Shown: positions 50,245 to 60,093, counted from the first letter of the stretch. The stretch is DNA of 64,000 nucleotides from Frateuria soli (GCF_021117385.1 NZ_CP088252.1:1612001-1676000); one strand, 5' to 3'. Notes: a model not told the origin generated them from the letters alone. Program-made: numbers and translations.

Positions 50245-51282
50245 ATGACCTCCTCCCCCAACCTGCGCCTGCCAGCCGAATGGGAACCGCAGGATGCGGT
50301 GCTGATCGCCTGGCCGTATGAAGGCACCGACTGGGCCGCGCGCCTGGCCGAGGTGGAGACGACCTATACCGCCCTGGCCGCCGCGGCCACCCGCTTCCAG
50401 CCGCTGGTCGTGATCGTCGCGGACGAAGGCGTGCGCGCAGCGGCCGAACGCGCGCTGCGCGGCGCGGGCGTGGATCTGGAGCGCATCCGCTTCGTCGAGC
50501 TTCCCTACGACGACACCTGGCTGCGCGATTCGGGCCCGATCACGCTGGTCTCGGCGCAGGGCTTCCAGTTGACCGATTTCCGCTTCACCGGCTGGGGCGG
50601 CAAGTTCGGCGCCGAACAGGACGACGCGCTGGTCGCCGGCCTGGTCGCGGCGGGCGTGTTCGGCCCGGCCGCGCACGAGCGCGTGGACTGGGCGCTGGAA
50701 GGCGGCGGCATCGAGAGCGACGGCGGCGCCACCGTGCTCACCACCTGGCGCTGCCTGCACCAGCGCCACCCCGAACAGACACGCGAGGCGATGGACACGA
50801 TCCTGCGCGAGAGCCTGCACGCACCGCGCGTGTTGTGGCTGGACCACGGCTACCTCGAGGGCGACGACACCGACGCCCACATCGACACCCTCGCCCGCTT
50901 CGCGCCGGGCGATCGCATCGTGTTCCAGGCCTGCGACGATCCGACGGATCCGCATCACGAGGAACTCCAGCGCATGGCCGCCGAGCTGGCCGAGCTGCGC
51001 ACGCCCGAAGGCGAGCCGTACCGCCTTTCGCCGCTGCCCTGGCCCCAGCCGATCCTGGACGAAGGCCGCCGGCTGGCCGCCTCTTATGCGAACTACCTGG
51101 TGATCAACGGCGCCGTGCTGGTGCCCGCCTACGGCGATGCCGCCGACGAGGAGGCTGCCCGCGTCATCGGGGCGGCCTACCCGGGACGCCAGGTCGTGCA
51201 GGTGCCGTGCCGCCCGCTGATCTGGCAGAACGGCAGCCTGCACTGCATCACCATGCAACTGCCGGCCGGCTTGCTGGGCTGA
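50245..51282 (+). CDS. aguA: Agmatine deiminase
   Basis: AguA converts agmatine to N-carbamoylputrescine and ammonia, the first step of arginine-decarboxylase-derived putrescine synthesis. The 345-aa protein has the pentein-fold motifs W-E-P-Q-D, DDTWLRDSGP, EGGGIESDG, DHGYLEGDDTDAHID and the catalytic cysteine in NGSLHCITMQLP near the C-terminus. The start at MTSSPNLRLPAEW matches the family. aguB, the next enzyme, follows after 93 bp on the same strand. Confidence 0.96.
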   Translation: MTSSPNLRLPAEWEPQDAVLIAWPYEGTDWAARLAEVETTYTALAAAATRFQPLVVIVADEGVRAAAERALRGAGVDLERIRFVELPYDDTWLRDSGPITLVSAQGFQLTDFRFTGWGGKFGAEQDDALVAGLVAAGVFGPAAHERVDWALEGGGIESDGGATVLTTWRCLHQRHPEQTREAMDTILRESLHAPRVLWLDHGYLEGDDTDAHIDTLARFAPGDRIVFQACDDPTDPHHEELQRMAAELAELRTPEGEPYRLSPLPWPQPILDEGRRLAASYANYLVINGAVLVPAYGDAADEEAARVIGAAYPGRQVVQVPCRPLIWQNGSLHCITMQLPAGLLG

Positions 51283-51375
51283 ACGCACCCCGCGCGGCAA
51301 CACTTTGGCGACAACCCGGCCGGCCTGCTCCGCTAAACTGCCTGTCCCGCGGGACTTTCAAGGCACGAGGCAGGC

Positions 51376-52266
51376 ATGACCGGCAAGACACTCAAGGTGG
51401 CGCTGCTGCAGGAAACCAATCGCGGCAGCCGCGATGCGAACCTCGATGCGATCGAGGCCGGCCTGCGCGAAGCCGCCACAGCCGGCGCCCGGCTCGTGCT
51501 GTTGCAGGAGCTGCACAACGGGCCCTATTTCTGCCAGCGCGAGTGCGTGGACGAGTTCGAGCTGGCCGAAACCATCCCGGGCCCTGGCACCGAGCGCATC
51601 GGCAGGCTCGCCGCCGAGCTCGGGCTGGTCGTGGTCGCCTCGATCTTCGAGAAGCGCGCCACGGGGCTCTACCACAACACCGCCGTGGTCTTCGACCGTT
51701 CGGCGGCGATCGCCGGCAAGTACCGCAAGATGCACATCCCGGACGACCCGGCGTTCTACGAGAAGTTCTACTTCACGCCGGGCGACATGGGTTTCGAGCC
51801 GATCGACACCTCGGTGGGCCGCCTGGGCGTGTTGGTGTGCTGGGACCAGTGGTACCCCGAAGCCGCCCGGCTGATGGCGCTGGCCGGGGCCCAGTTGCTG
51901 CTCTATCCGACCGCGATCGGCTGGGACCCCAACGACGAGCAGGCCGAGAAGGACCGCCAGCGCGAAGCCTGGGTCACCGTGCAGCGCGGCCACGCCGTGG
52001 CCAACGGCTTGCCGCTGCTGGCCTGCAACCGCACCGGCTACGAGGCCGATCCGTCCGGCGTGGGCGCAGGCATCCAGTTCTGGGGCACCAGCTTCGTGGC
52101 CGGCCCGCAGGGCGAGTTCCTCGCCAGGGCGGGTACCGACGGGCGCGAATTGCTGGTGGTCGACATCGACCTGGAGCGCAGCGAGCACGTGCGGCGGATC
52201 TGGCCGTTCCTGCGCGACCGGCGCATCGATGCGTACGGCGACCTGCTCCGGCGCTATCGGGATTGA
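51376..52266 (+). CDS. aguB: N-carbamoylputrescine amidase
   Basis: AguB hydrolyses N-carbamoylputrescine to putrescine, carbon dioxide and ammonia, completing the agmatine route begun by the upstream aguA. The 296-aa nitrilase-superfamily enzyme has the catalytic triad in LLQELHNGPYF (Glu), GKYRKMHIPDD (Lys) and LVCWDQWYPEAAR (Cys). AGGCAGG lies just before the ATG. Length and start match the plant and pseudomonad enzymes. Confidence 0.96.
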   Translation: MTGKTLKVALLQETNRGSRDANLDAIEAGLREAATAGARLVLLQELHNGPYFCQRECVDEFELAETIPGPGTERIGRLAAELGLVVVASIFEKRATGLYHNTAVVFDRSAAIAGKYRKMHIPDDPAFYEKFYFTPGDMGFEPIDTSVGRLGVLVCWDQWYPEAARLMALAGAQLLLYPTAIGWDPNDEQAEKDRQREAWVTVQRGHAVANGLPLLACNRTGYEADPSGVGAGIQFWGTSFVAGPQGEFLARAGTDGRELLVVDIDLERSEHVRRIWPFLRDRRIDAYGDLLRRYRD

Positions 52267-52344
52267 AAAAGGCGGGCGCAAGCCCACCCTGTGAAACGCC
52301 CCTGTAGGCGGGCCTCAGACCACCACCCGCATCCCGGACCACGC

Positions 52345-53571
52345 ATGCCCCTTCCCGATTCCGACGTCGCCCTGCCCGACCCTTTGCTCGACCAGCCGCT
52401 GGAGCGCGTCACCCGCGACGGCGTGGAGTACGTGGTGCTGGGCACGGCGCACGTCTCGCGTGCCAGCGTGGCGGCGGTCGAGGCGCTAGTGGCCAACGAG
52501 GCGTTCGATGCGATCGCGGTGGAGCTCTGTCCCAGCCGCGCCGAAGGCATGCGCAATCCCGATGCCTTCAAGCAGATGGACCTGTTCCAGGTAATCCGCC
52601 AGGGCAAGGTCGGGATGGTGGCGGCGAGCCTGGTGCTGTCCTCCTTCCAGCAGCGGCTGGCGGCCCAGTACGGCATCCAGCCGGGCGCCGAAATGAAGGC
52701 CGCGATGGACGGCGCCGAGCGGGCCAACCTGCCGGTCTGGCTGATCGATCGCGAGGTCGGCACCACGCTCAAGCGCGCCTGGCGCAGCGTCGGCACGTGG
52801 GCGCGCTTCGGCCTGCTCGGTGGACTGGTCGCCAGCGTGTTCGAGCGCGAGCAGGTCGACGAGAAGGAGATCGAGAAGCTCAAGGAAGGCGACCTGCTGG
52901 AGAGCGCCTTCGGCGAGTTCGCGCAGAATTCGGCGCCGCTCTACAACAGCCTGATCGGCGAGCGCGACGAATACATGGCCGCGCGCCTGCGCGAACAGGC
53001 CCAGGGTGCGCCCGCCGTGCGCCGCGTGCTGGTGGTGATCGGCGCCGGCCACCTGAAAGGCCTGTGCGCACAGCTGCGCGAGCAGCAGGAGCCGCCCTCG
53101 CGGCGCATCGCGGAACTGGCAAAGCTGCCGCCCAAGGCGCGCTGGCCCAAGTGGCTGGCGCTGGGCCTGGTGCTGCTGGTGTTCGCGGCGATCGCCTACG
53201 CATTCCATCGCAACCCCTCGCTGGGCGCGCTGGCCCTGCGTAACTGGGTGCTGTTCACCGGCGGCTGCGCCGCGCTGGGCGCTTTGGCGGCAGGCGGGCA
53301 TCCGCTGAGCATCCTGGCGGCCTTCGTCGCCGCGCCGATCAAGCCCTTCCGCCCGGGCATTCCCGCCGGCGGCATCAGCGCCATGGCCGAGGCCTGGATC
53401 CGCCGCCCGCGGGTGGCCGACTTCGAGAGCCTGCGCGACGACATCGCCGAATGGACGGGCTGGTGGAAGAACCGCGTGGCGCGGACCCTGCTCAACTTCA
53501 TCCTGGTCAGCGCGGGCACCGTCATCGGCGAATACGCCGCCGGTATCCAGATCTTCAAGAGCCTGTTCTGA
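52345..53571 (+). CDS. TraB/PrgY-family membrane protein
   Basis: The 408-aa protein has the TraB N-terminal domain with VVLGTAHVSRAS (about residue 28), AVELCPSRAEGM and VIGAGHLKGL. Three or four C-terminal membrane segments follow (LALGLVLLVFAAIAYAF; AAGGHPLSILAAFVAAPI; LLNFILVSAGTVIGEYAAG). Related proteins include Enterococcus PrgY/TraB, which block peptide pheromone, and eukaryotic TRABD; a peptidase-like activity is suspected. The bacterial role is unknown. It follows aguB after 78 bp and may share its transcript. Confidence 0.88.
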   Translation: MPLPDSDVALPDPLLDQPLERVTRDGVEYVVLGTAHVSRASVAAVEALVANEAFDAIAVELCPSRAEGMRNPDAFKQMDLFQVIRQGKVGMVAASLVLSSFQQRLAAQYGIQPGAEMKAAMDGAERANLPVWLIDREVGTTLKRAWRSVGTWARFGLLGGLVASVFEREQVDEKEIEKLKEGDLLESAFGEFAQNSAPLYNSLIGERDEYMAARLREQAQGAPAVRRVLVVIGAGHLKGLCAQLREQQEPPSRRIAELAKLPPKARWPKWLALGLVLLVFAAIAYAFHRNPSLGALALRNWVLFTGGCAALGALAAGGHPLSILAAFVAAPIKPFRPGIPAGGISAMAEAWIRRPRVADFESLRDDIAEWTGWWKNRVARTLLNFILVSAGTVIGEYAAGIQIFKSLF

Positions 53572-53636
53572 GGCCCATCCGGGTACCTGCCGGGGTGGTG
53601 TGGCGCACCTGATCCGCGTCAGGGCGGTGCGTCAAG

Positions 53637-53666
53637 TTGTCCGTCGCGTGAAGCAGACACTATACT
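53637..53666 (+). promoter_or_regulatory. Predicted sigma-70 promoter of the cytochrome c pair
   Basis: TTGTCC (53637-53642) and TATACT (53661-53666) are 18 bases apart, giving a start site near 53673 and a leader of about 30 bases before the first ATG. Confidence 0.7.
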
Positions 53667-53702
53667 TCCGCGACTTTGTACCCCAAGCGTGGGAATGACT
53701 CG

Positions 53703-54026
53703 ATGATTCGACTGCAACTGCTCGGCCTGACCGTGGCCGCAGCCCTCCTCGCCGCTGGCACCGCCCATGCCGCGGGCGACAAGGCCAACGGCCGCAAGCT
53801 GGTCTACACCTGCAACGGTTGCCACGGTATCGACGGCTACACCAATGCCTACCCGGACTATCCGGTGCCGAAGATCGCCGGGCAGAACGAGCAGTACATC
53901 ATCAACGCGCTGCACGGCTACAAGACCGGCGACCGCACGCATCCGACCATGATGGCGCAGGCGCAGAGTCTGTCCGACCAGGACATCGAAGACATCGCCG
54001 CCTATCTCTCCAGCCTCGCCAAGTAA
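53703..54026 (+). CDS. Small class I cytochrome c (c4/c553-like)
   Basis: The 107-aa precursor has a signal peptide (LQLLGLTVAAALLAAGTAHA) and one haem site CNGCHG at about residues 38-43. The Met ligand is in THPTMMAQAQSL, and the C-terminal helix is DQDIEDIAAYLSSL. The tyrosine-rich insert after the haem (DGYTNAYPDYPVPKIAG) is like cytochrome c4/c553 donors to terminal oxidases. The second cytochrome gene begins 20 bp downstream. Both are periplasmic electron carriers; their partners are not in the window. Confidence 0.9.
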   Translation: MIRLQLLGLTVAAALLAAGTAHAAGDKANGRKLVYTCNGCHGIDGYTNAYPDYPVPKIAGQNEQYIINALHGYKTGDRTHPTMMAQAQSLSDQDIEDIAAYLSSLAK

Positions 54027-54045
54027 GCCTCGTAAGGAATCCCGC

Positions 54046-54399
54046 ATGAAGCGTGCGCTCACCCTGCTCTTCTTCGGCGCCGTGCTGGCGTTGTCCTCCA
54101 CCGCGCTGCTGGCCGAAGGCAACGTCGCCAACGGCAAGACCAAGGCCGCGGCCTGCTTCGCCTGCCACGGTGCGGACGGCAACGCTGTCGACCCGCAGTA
54201 CCCGCGCCTGGCCGGCCAGTACAACCTGTACCTGCAGCAGGCGCTGCACGAGTACAAGGATGGCCGTCGCAACAATCCGATCATGAAGGGCTTCGTCGCC
54301 ACCCTGTCCGACCAGGACATCGAGGATGTCGCCGCCTACTTCTCCAGCCTGCCGACCAAGCTGCACACGCTGGACGGGCATATCCAGGGCGACAAGTAA
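54046..54399 (+). CDS. Small class I cytochrome c, paralogue
   Basis: The 117-aa precursor has a signal peptide (RALTLLFFGAVLALSSTALLA), haem site CFACHG at about residues 37-42, the axial Met in NNPIMKGFVATL and the helix DQDIEDVAAYFSSLP. It resembles the upstream cytochrome along its whole length, so the two probably arose by tandem duplication and together are equivalent to the two halves of a dihaem cytochrome c4. AAGGAA precedes its ATG. A terminator follows 25 bp after the stop. Confidence 0.9.
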   Translation: MKRALTLLFFGAVLALSSTALLAEGNVANGKTKAAACFACHGADGNAVDPQYPRLAGQYNLYLQQALHEYKDGRRNNPIMKGFVATLSDQDIEDVAAYFSSLPTKLHTLDGHIQGDK

Positions 54400-54423
54400 G
54401 CCGCGCTCCAGTCAGGTGAAAGC

Positions 54424-54450
54424 AAAAGGCCCGCACCAGCGGGCCTTTTT
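54424..54450 (+). terminator. Intrinsic terminator of the cytochrome operon
   Basis: AAAAGGCCCGC and GCGGGCCTTTT pair over 11 bp around ACCA, ending in a T-run. Confidence 0.92.
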
Positions 54451-54455
54451 CGTTT

Positions 54456-54592
54456 CCCCCTCCCCCTCCGGGGAGAGGGTTGGGGCGAGGGGGGTCAAGG
54501 CTGGCGGGGAACGCTTCCAGAGCCACGCTTTGATGCCAGTCGCGAGCCCCGCGCCCTCACCATGGCCCTCTCCCCCGAGGGAAGAGGGAGCA
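54456..54592. repeat. Inverted REP doublet after the cytochrome genes
   Basis: A left unit (CCCTCCCCCTCCGGGGAGAGGG with GGTTGGGGCGAGG) and an inverted right unit (GCCCTCACCATGGCCCTC with CCCCCGAGGGAAGAGGGAGCA) frame about 60 bp. It is the same family as the array at 28046 and the insertion in yheS. It fills the gap between the terminator and the nfuA stop codon. Confidence 0.8.
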
Positions 54593-54602
54593 AGCCTGAA
54601 CC

Positions 54603-55208
54603 TCACCCCATCGCCGAGCTGCCGGCCTTTTCCTTGTAGTACGGATTGCGCCCGCCACTGTGGTCGGTCGCGTCGCGCACGGCGGTGATCTCCGGAATGC
54701 GCTCCCGCAGCGTCTTCTCCACGCCGTTCTTGAGTGTCACGTCCACCATGCTGCAGCCGTGGCAACCGCCACCGAACTGCAGCACGACCGCGCCCTCGGC
54801 ATCGACCTCCAGCAGGCTGACGCGGCCGCTGTGCGCGGCGATCCTTGGATTGATCTCCGATTCGATGACATAGCGGACCCGCTCGACCAGGCCGGCGTCG
54901 ACACCCGGGACATCGCCCTTGATGCGTGGCGCCCGGATGTTGAGCTGGCCGCCGGTCTTGTTGGGCTCGTAGTCGATGCTCGCGCCATCCAGCCAGCGCG
55001 CACTGTCGCCTTCCAGGTAGAAGTTGAACCCCTCGCACTCGACCAGCCACTCGTTTCCGCTGAGGTCACGTGGCTCGCAGAACTCCAGCTCGCAGTTGGC
55101 TGCCGGCGTACCAGGGGCGGTCACGCGCAGCAGGATGCCCAGCTCGTCGCCCTGCTGGGCCAGCAGGCGGCGAAAATGCTGCTGCGCGCGGTCGGAAATA
55201 TCGATCAT
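54603..55208 (-). CDS. nfuA: Fe-S biogenesis protein NfuA
   Basis: NfuA carries [4Fe-4S] clusters to apo-enzymes, especially under oxidative stress or iron starvation. The 201-aa protein has a degenerate A-type N-terminal domain (residues 1-100) and a C-terminal Nfu domain with the cluster-binding C-x-x-C in GGGCHGCSMVDVTLKNGVE. Length matches E. coli NfuA. Its divergent neighbour is phhB, with 147 bp between the starts. Confidence 0.96.
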   Translation of the reverse strand: MIDISDRAQQHFRRLLAQQGDELGILLRVTAPGTPAANCELEFCEPRDLSGNEWLVECEGFNFYLEGDSARWLDGASIDYEPNKTGGQLNIRAPRIKGDVPGVDAGLVERVRYVIESEINPRIAAHSGRVSLLEVDAEGAVVLQFGGGCHGCSMVDVTLKNGVEKTLRERIPEITAVRDATDHSGGRNPYYKEKAGSSAMG

Positions 55209-55355
55209 CGAACGGACTCTCCAGCGCCGGTGGGGACGGCCGGCGAAAACAGAACCATTTTAGTCCTGTTTCGCGCAAAAGTCCGGCCGCGCTCTGCTTT
55301 TGACTTTTCGGCGCACAACTCGGACGCTTCGCCTTTTCCATGGCCGGAGCCCGCA

Positions 55356-55694
55356 ATGAACCGCAACGACCTCGCCAACCAGCACTGCCAGCCTCGCAAG
55401 GGCAAGGAACACGCGATCGCACCGGACCAGGTGCAGGAACTGCTGGCGCAACTGCCCGGCTGGGAACTGGCCAACGACGGCAAAGCCATCGTCAAGGACT
55501 TCAAGTTCGAGGACTTCCACCGCACGCTGGGTTTCATCAACGCGGTCGGTTTCATGGCCAATCGCGAGGATCACCACCCTGACCTGGAGGCCGGTTACGG
55601 GCACTGCCAGGTGCTGTGGTCGACCCACGACGTGGGCGGTCTTTCGCTCAACGATTTTGTTTGCGCGGCCCGGGTCGAGGCGCTGCTGGCCTGA
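55356..55694 (+). CDS. phhB: 4a-hydroxytetrahydrobiopterin dehydratase (PhhB)
   Basis: PhhB dehydrates 4a-hydroxytetrahydropterin to recycle the cofactor of phenylalanine hydroxylase. The 112-aa protein has the family motif EDHHPDLE with adjacent active-site histidines and the later [22 protein letters not shown] lies about six bases before the ATG. No phhA is in the window. Its last 47 bases overlap the 3' end of rluC on the other strand. Confidence 0.93.
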   Translation: MNRNDLANQHCQPRKGKEHAIAPDQVQELLAQLPGWELANDGKAIVKDFKFEDFHRTLGFINAVGFMANREDHHPDLEAGYGHCQVLWSTHDVGGLSLNDFVCAARVEALLA

Positions 55695-56664
55695 GCCAGC
55701 GATTGCTTTTTCCTTTGTCGCCAAGGACATCGAGGAAGTTCTTCAAGTCATCCGGCAGCGGCGCGGAGAAGCCATACGCGCGCCCATCCAGCTCAAAACC
55801 CATGTGTGCCGCATGCAGGAACAATCGCTGCAGGCCCTTCTCGCGGAAGCGCTTGTTGGCCTCGCGGTCGCCATACTTGGTGTCCCCGGCCAGCGGATGG
55901 CCGATGTGGGCCGCGTGCACGCGGATCTGGTGGGTTCGCCCCGTGCCCAGCGTCGCCTGCATCAGGCGGGCGCCGGTGAGCTGCTCCATCTCGCGGAAAA
56001 AAGTCAACGACGGCTTGCCGTTATCGGACACTCTTACCATTCGTTCTCCGCCCTGGAGCACCGATTTCAGCAGTGGCGCATTGACGTCGAAGCGCGCCTT
56101 CGGCGGGTGCCCGACCATCAGACAGAGGTATTGCTTGGTCACCTGACCCGCGCGAATCGCCGCCTGCAGCCCGGTCAGTCCGGCGCGGGTCTTGGCAAAC
56201 ACCAGCACGCCACTGGTGTCGCGGTCCAGCCGGTGCACCAGCTCCAGGTGCTGTTCCGGGCGGGCGGCGCGCAGCAGTTCGATCGCACCGTGGCTGACCC
56301 CCGAGCCGCCGTGACTGGCGATGCCCGAGGGCTTGTCGATGACCAGGAAGTGTTTGTCCTCGAAAATCACCGCTTCGGCGACCCGGGCCAGCAGCTCGGG
56401 AGCCGGCCCGCGATCGGGGGCCCTTTCGGCGGTCCGGACCGGCGGGATACGAAGCGTATCGCCGGCACTGAGACGCGTATCCGGCTTGGCCCGCTTGCCG
56501 TTCACACGCACCTGCCCGGTGCGAAGCAGGCGGTAGATCATGCTCTTGGGGACGCCCTTGAGCAGGGTCGCCAGGGCATTGTCGATCCGTTGGCCGTCGC
56601 GCTCGGGGCCGATATCGACTTGACGCACACCTTGAGGTGCGTCATGGGAAGTTACCGTCTGCAT
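55648..56664 (-). CDS. rluC: 23S rRNA pseudouridine synthase RluC
   Basis: RluC makes pseudouridines 955, 2504 and 2580 in 23S rRNA. The 338-aa protein has an N-terminal S4 RNA-binding domain ([22 protein letters not shown]), the catalytic aspartate in [18 protein letters not shown] and the closing [17 protein letters not shown] motif. The start [12 protein letters not shown] fits. It is divergent from rne, the same arrangement as in E. coli, and its 3' end overlaps the convergent phhB by 47 bases. Confidence 0.96.
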   Translation of the reverse strand: MQTVTSHDAPQGVRQVDIGPERDGQRIDNALATLLKGVPKSMIYRLLRTGQVRVNGKRAKPDTRLSAGDTLRIPPVRTAERAPDRGPAPELLARVAEAVIFEDKHFLVIDKPSGIASHGGSGVSHGAIELLRAARPEQHLELVHRLDRDTSGVLVFAKTRAGLTGLQAAIRAGQVTKQYLCLMVGHPPKARFDVNAPLLKSVLQGGERMVRVSDNGKPSLTFFREMEQLTGARLMQATLGTGRTHQIRVHAAHIGHPLAGDTKYGDREANKRFREKGLQRLFLHAAHMGFELDGRAYGFSAPLPDDLKNFLDVLGDKGKSNRWLRPAAPRPGPRKQNR

Positions 56665-56692
56665 TGAAAAAAACCTGGGGTAATAGGATACT
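56664..56692 (+). promoter_or_regulatory. Predicted rne promoter
   Basis: TTGAAA (56664-56669) and GATACT (56687-56692) are exactly 17 bases apart in the rluC-rne divergent space. They predict a 5' leader of about 305 bases. In E. coli, rne also has a long leader through which RNase E controls its own mRNA. Confidence 0.6.
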
Positions 56693-57005
56693 CGGCGGGC
56701 GCTTAATGTCCCCCTTCGAGTTCGTTCGTGGCGGGGACGCCCGTCCGCGACCAAAGGCGAGGATTGCGCCGGTGGCCACCCCGGCAGCCGGCCGTAAACT
56801 CCCGAATATCGTAACGGTTCGGGATGCCGTTGTCCGCCGCCAGGGGGTGGCGAGACGGCAGGAGCGCGTGCCACGAATCACCCCGGTGTCGGACGATGCC
56901 GGTTTTATTTGCCGCCACCCGCAGCGGCGCGATCCCGGCAGGCAGCCTGAGTTAGGCGCCACCGTGGCACGCGACGCGCGGCCAGGCCGAAGGAAGAAAA
57001 CTACA
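56693..57005 (+). other. Long gene-free rne leader
   Basis: These 313 bp have no supported gene. They are GC-rich with many complementary words (for example GGCGGGGACGCCCGTCCGC and CCGGTGGCCACCCCGG), so a structured RNA is plausible. The end carries AAGGAAG about eight bases before the rne ATG. Autoregulation is inferred by analogy only. Confidence 0.5.
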
Positions 57006-60002
57006 ATGAAGCGCATGTTGATCAACGCAACTCAGCGTGAAGAGTTGCGCGTGGCCATTGTCGATGGCCAGACACTCTACGACCTCGATATCGAGATCCC
57101 CTCCCGCGAGCAGAAAAAGGCCAACATCTACAAGGGCCGCATCACCCGCGTCGAGCAATCGCTGGAAGCCTGTTTCGTCGACTACGGCGCCGAGCGCCAC
57201 GGCTTCCTGCCGTTGAAGGAAATCGCCGACCAGTACTTCACCCCGGGCCTGAACCCCAACAAGTCCAGCATCCGCGAGCTGCTCAAGGAAGGCCAGGAAC
57301 TGGTCGTCCAGGTCGAGAAGGAAGAGCGCGGCAACAAGGGCGCGGCGCTGACCACGTTCATCTCGCTGGCCGGCCGCTACATGGTGCTGATGCCGAACAA
57401 CCCGAAGGCCGGCGGCGTCTCGCGCCGGATCGAGGGCGAGGACCGGCAGGCGCTGAAGGAAGCGCTGGAACACCTGAACGTGCCCGACGACGTCGGCCTG
57501 ATCGTGCGCACCGCCGGCATGGGCCGCGACGCCGAAGAACTGCAGTGGGACCTGGATTACCTGCTGACCCTGTGGCGCTCGATCTCCGAGGCCGCGGCCA
57601 AGCAGAAGGCACCGTTCCTGATCTACCAGGAATCGAAGCTCTTCATCCGCGCCCTGCGCGACTACCTGCGCAACGACATCGGCGAGATCCTCATCGACGA
57701 GGAGTCGCTGTACAACGACGCGCGCGAGTTCATGCAGCAGGTGATGCCCAACGCCCTGCGCAAGCTCAAGCAGTACAAGGACGACACCCCGCTCTTCTCG
57801 CGCTACCAGATCGAAACCCAGATCGAGAGCGCGTTCGACCGCCAGGTGCGCCTGCCTTCGGGCGGCTCGATCGTGATCGACCAGACCGAAGCGCTGACCG
57901 CGATCGACATCAACTCCTCCAAGGCCACCAAGGGCTCGGACATCGAGGAGACCGCGTTCAACACCAACTGCGAGGCGGCGGTCGAGATCGCCCGCCAGTT
58001 GCGCATCCGCGATGCCGGTGGCCTGATCGTCATCGACTTCATCGACATGGACAGCCCGCGCCACCAGCGCGAGGTCGAGGAAAAGCTGAAGGATGCGCTC
58101 AAGTTCGATCGCGCCCGCGTGCAGGTCGGCCGCATCAGCCGCTTCGGCCTGCTCGAGATGTCGCGCCAGCGCCTGCGCCCGAGCCTGGGCGAAGCCACCC
58201 AGGTCGTCTGCCCGCGCTGCGAAGGCCACGGCCACATCCGCGGCATCGAATCGCTGGCCCTCTCGACCCTGCGCCTGATCGAAGAGCACGCCATGAAGGA
58301 CAACACCGGCCAGGTGCTGGTGCAGGCCCCGTCGGCGGTGGCCAACTTCATGCTCAACGAGAAGCGCGCCAGCGTGGTCGAGATCGAGCTGCGCAACAAG
58401 GTGCACGTGGTCATCGTCGCCGACGACAAGCTCGAGACCCCGCATATCGAGATCCAGCGCATCCGCGAAGCGGACATGGGCGAGCACAGCAAGCCCAGCT
58501 ACGAGCGCCTGACCGCGGTCGAGGCCACTCCGATCCCGAAGATGGGCCAGACCCTGGGCAGCTCCGAGCAGCCGGCGGTCAGCGGCATCGTGCCGGCCAC
58601 CCCGGCACCGGTGCGCGAGGAAGCGCCGGCTCCGGCGCCGATTCCGGCCCCGGTCCCTGCGCCGTCCCGCGCGCGTCCGGCCAGCGCGCCCGCCCCGCAG
58701 GGCGGCGTGATCTCGCGCCTGCTCGGCTGGTTCCGCGGTAACGCCGCGCCGACCACGCAGGAGAGCAGCGAACGCAAGCAAGCCGCGCCGCCGGCCGCCC
58801 GCCAGGGTCGCCGGGACGAACGGAACCGTCCGCAGCAGCAAGGCCAGGGCACCCAGCGCACCCCGCGCCGCGAGCAGGGCCAGTCGCAGCAGCAGCCCAA
58901 GAGCGGCTCCGGCAGGAGCAACAACCCTCGCCAGCGCGGCAACGAGGCCGGCCAGCGCCAGCCGCAGCAGCAGACCCGCGAGCAGCCGGTGCGCCAGCCC
59001 AAGCCGGCGCCGGCGCCTTCGGCGAGCAACGACAATCAGGAACCGCGCAAGCAGGCACCCGCGAGGCCGGAACGCACCCCGCGTCCGCCGCAGGCGGAAC
59101 AGCCCACAACCGTAGCCGCGGCCTCGCCGGCGATCGAACCGGCGAAGGAAATCGAAACCCCGGTCGTGGCCCAGGTCGACAGCGGCGTCGTGGCGCCGGA
59201 AACCAAGCCCGAATCGGAAGGCAGCCAGCCACGCCGTCGCCGTGGTCGTCGCGGCGGTCGCCGCCGCCGCCGCCACGAGGATGGAACGGTCGCCCAGGAC
59301 GCCCCCGCGACCCAGCTCGATGAACTGGATGACGAGGATCGCGAGGGTGACGAGTCCGATGCGCCTGCGGGCAAGGCCGGGCAGATCCCGCCCAGCCCCC
59401 GGGCAGCCGCGGTGACCGCGGCTGCCGCCGCAGCCGCCAGCCAGCAGTCGGAACCGCGCCAGGTCCAGGCCGAGCCCTCACCCGCGCTCGCGCCGCAAGC
59501 CGAACCTGGGGCCAGCGAAACCACCCTGCCGGAAGCGGTCGTCCCGGCACCGGCACCGACGGCATTCAACCTGCCCCCGCTCCCGCCGATCCCGACCGCC
59601 GCCGAGGTGGAGCCATCGCCGCCGGCTCGGGTGACGCCCGACGCCGAGGCAACCGTCGAGAATCCCAGGCCGGAAACGCCGCGGACCGCACAGGCAGAGG
59701 CACCGGCACCGGCACCGGCACCGGCATCGCCGGTCGCTCCGATGGAGGCCGCCGCACCCGCTGTCGAGAAACCGGAAGCGACGGTCAGCGTGGATGCCGG
59801 ACAGCAGCCAACGCCGTCCGAAACGCCAGTGACGCTACCCAAGCAAGGCGACCTGCTTGTCCATGCATCCACGCGCCCGGCAATCACCCCGCCTGCGGAA
59901 GCGGAGCAGGAGCAGGAGCACGAGCAGGAGCACGAGCACGAGCAGGAGCAGGCACCGCCACCGCCCGACCGGCATCCGCCTCGGGATGCGGCTCAAGGCT
60001 GA
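57006..60002 (+). CDS. rne: Ribonuclease E
   Basis: RNase E is the main endonuclease for mRNA decay and rRNA/tRNA processing and the scaffold of the degradosome at the membrane. The 998-aa protein has the S1/5'-sensor region (residues about 35-215), the DNase-I-like catalytic domain with metal-binding aspartates in [11 protein letters not shown] and [11 protein letters not shown], and the Zn-link CPRCEGHGH near residue 405. From about 530 on it is disordered. That part has a Pro/Ala/Gln-rich stretch, an arginine-rich RNA-binding block ([18 protein letters not shown], about 742-759) and an unusual tail of alternating Glu, Gln and His ([15 protein letters not shown]). AAGGAAG precedes the start. 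Confidence 0.97.
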   Translation: MKRMLINATQREELRVAIVDGQTLYDLDIEIPSREQKKANIYKGRITRVEQSLEACFVDYGAERHGFLPLKEIADQYFTPGLNPNKSSIRELLKEGQELVVQVEKEERGNKGAALTTFISLAGRYMVLMPNNPKAGGVSRRIEGEDRQALKEALEHLNVPDDVGLIVRTAGMGRDAEELQWDLDYLLTLWRSISEAAAKQKAPFLIYQESKLFIRALRDYLRNDIGEILIDEESLYNDAREFMQQVMPNALRKLKQYKDDTPLFSRYQIETQIESAFDRQVRLPSGGSIVIDQTEALTAIDINSSKATKGSDIEETAFNTNCEAAVEIARQLRIRDAGGLIVIDFIDMDSPRHQREVEEKLKDALKFDRARVQVGRISRFGLLEMSRQRLRPSLGEATQVVCPRCEGHGHIRGIESLALSTLRLIEEHAMKDNTGQVLVQAPSAVANFMLNEKRASVVEIELRNKVHVVIVADDKLETPHIEIQRIREADMGEHSKPSYERLTAVEATPIPKMGQTLGSSEQPAVSGIVPATPAPVREEAPAPAPIPAPVPAPSRARPASAPAPQGGVISRLLGWFRGNAAPTTQESSERKQAAPPAARQGRRDERNRPQQQGQGTQRTPRREQGQSQQQPKSGSGRSNNPRQRGNEAGQRQPQQQTREQPVRQPKPAPAPSASNDNQEPRKQAPARPERTPRPPQAEQPTTVAAASPAIEPAKEIETPVVAQVDSGVVAPETKPESEGSQPRRRRGRRGGRRRRRHEDGTVAQDAPATQLDELDDEDREGDESDAPAGKAGQIPPSPRAAAVTAAAAAAASQQSEPRQVQAEPSPALAPQAEPGASETTLPEAVVPAPAPTAFNLPPLPPIPTAAEVEPSPPARVTPDAEATVENPRPETPRTAQAEAPAPAPAPASPVAPMEAAAPAVEKPEATVSVDAGQQPTPSETPVTLPKQGDLLVHASTRPAITPPAEAEQEQEHEQEHEHEQEQAPPPPDRHPPRDAAQG

Positions 60003-60027
60003 GCCGGCATCAGGGCCGAAGCATGAG

Positions 60028-60056
60028 AAAAAGCCGGACGCGAGTCCGGCTTTTTT
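60028..60056 (+). terminator. Intrinsic terminator of rne
   Basis: AAAAAGCCGGAC and GTCCGGCTTTTT pair over 12 bp around GCGA and end in a T-run, 26 bp past the stop. Confidence 0.93.
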
Positions 60057-60093
60057 CATGGATTCCTCCCGCTTCGGCGCATCTGCGCCCGTC

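Noticed and set aside
56952-59276. Open frame of 774 codons on the minus strand
   Set aside because: It is the complement of rne; the composition is repetitive and no known fold is visible, whereas rne has all catalytic motifs.
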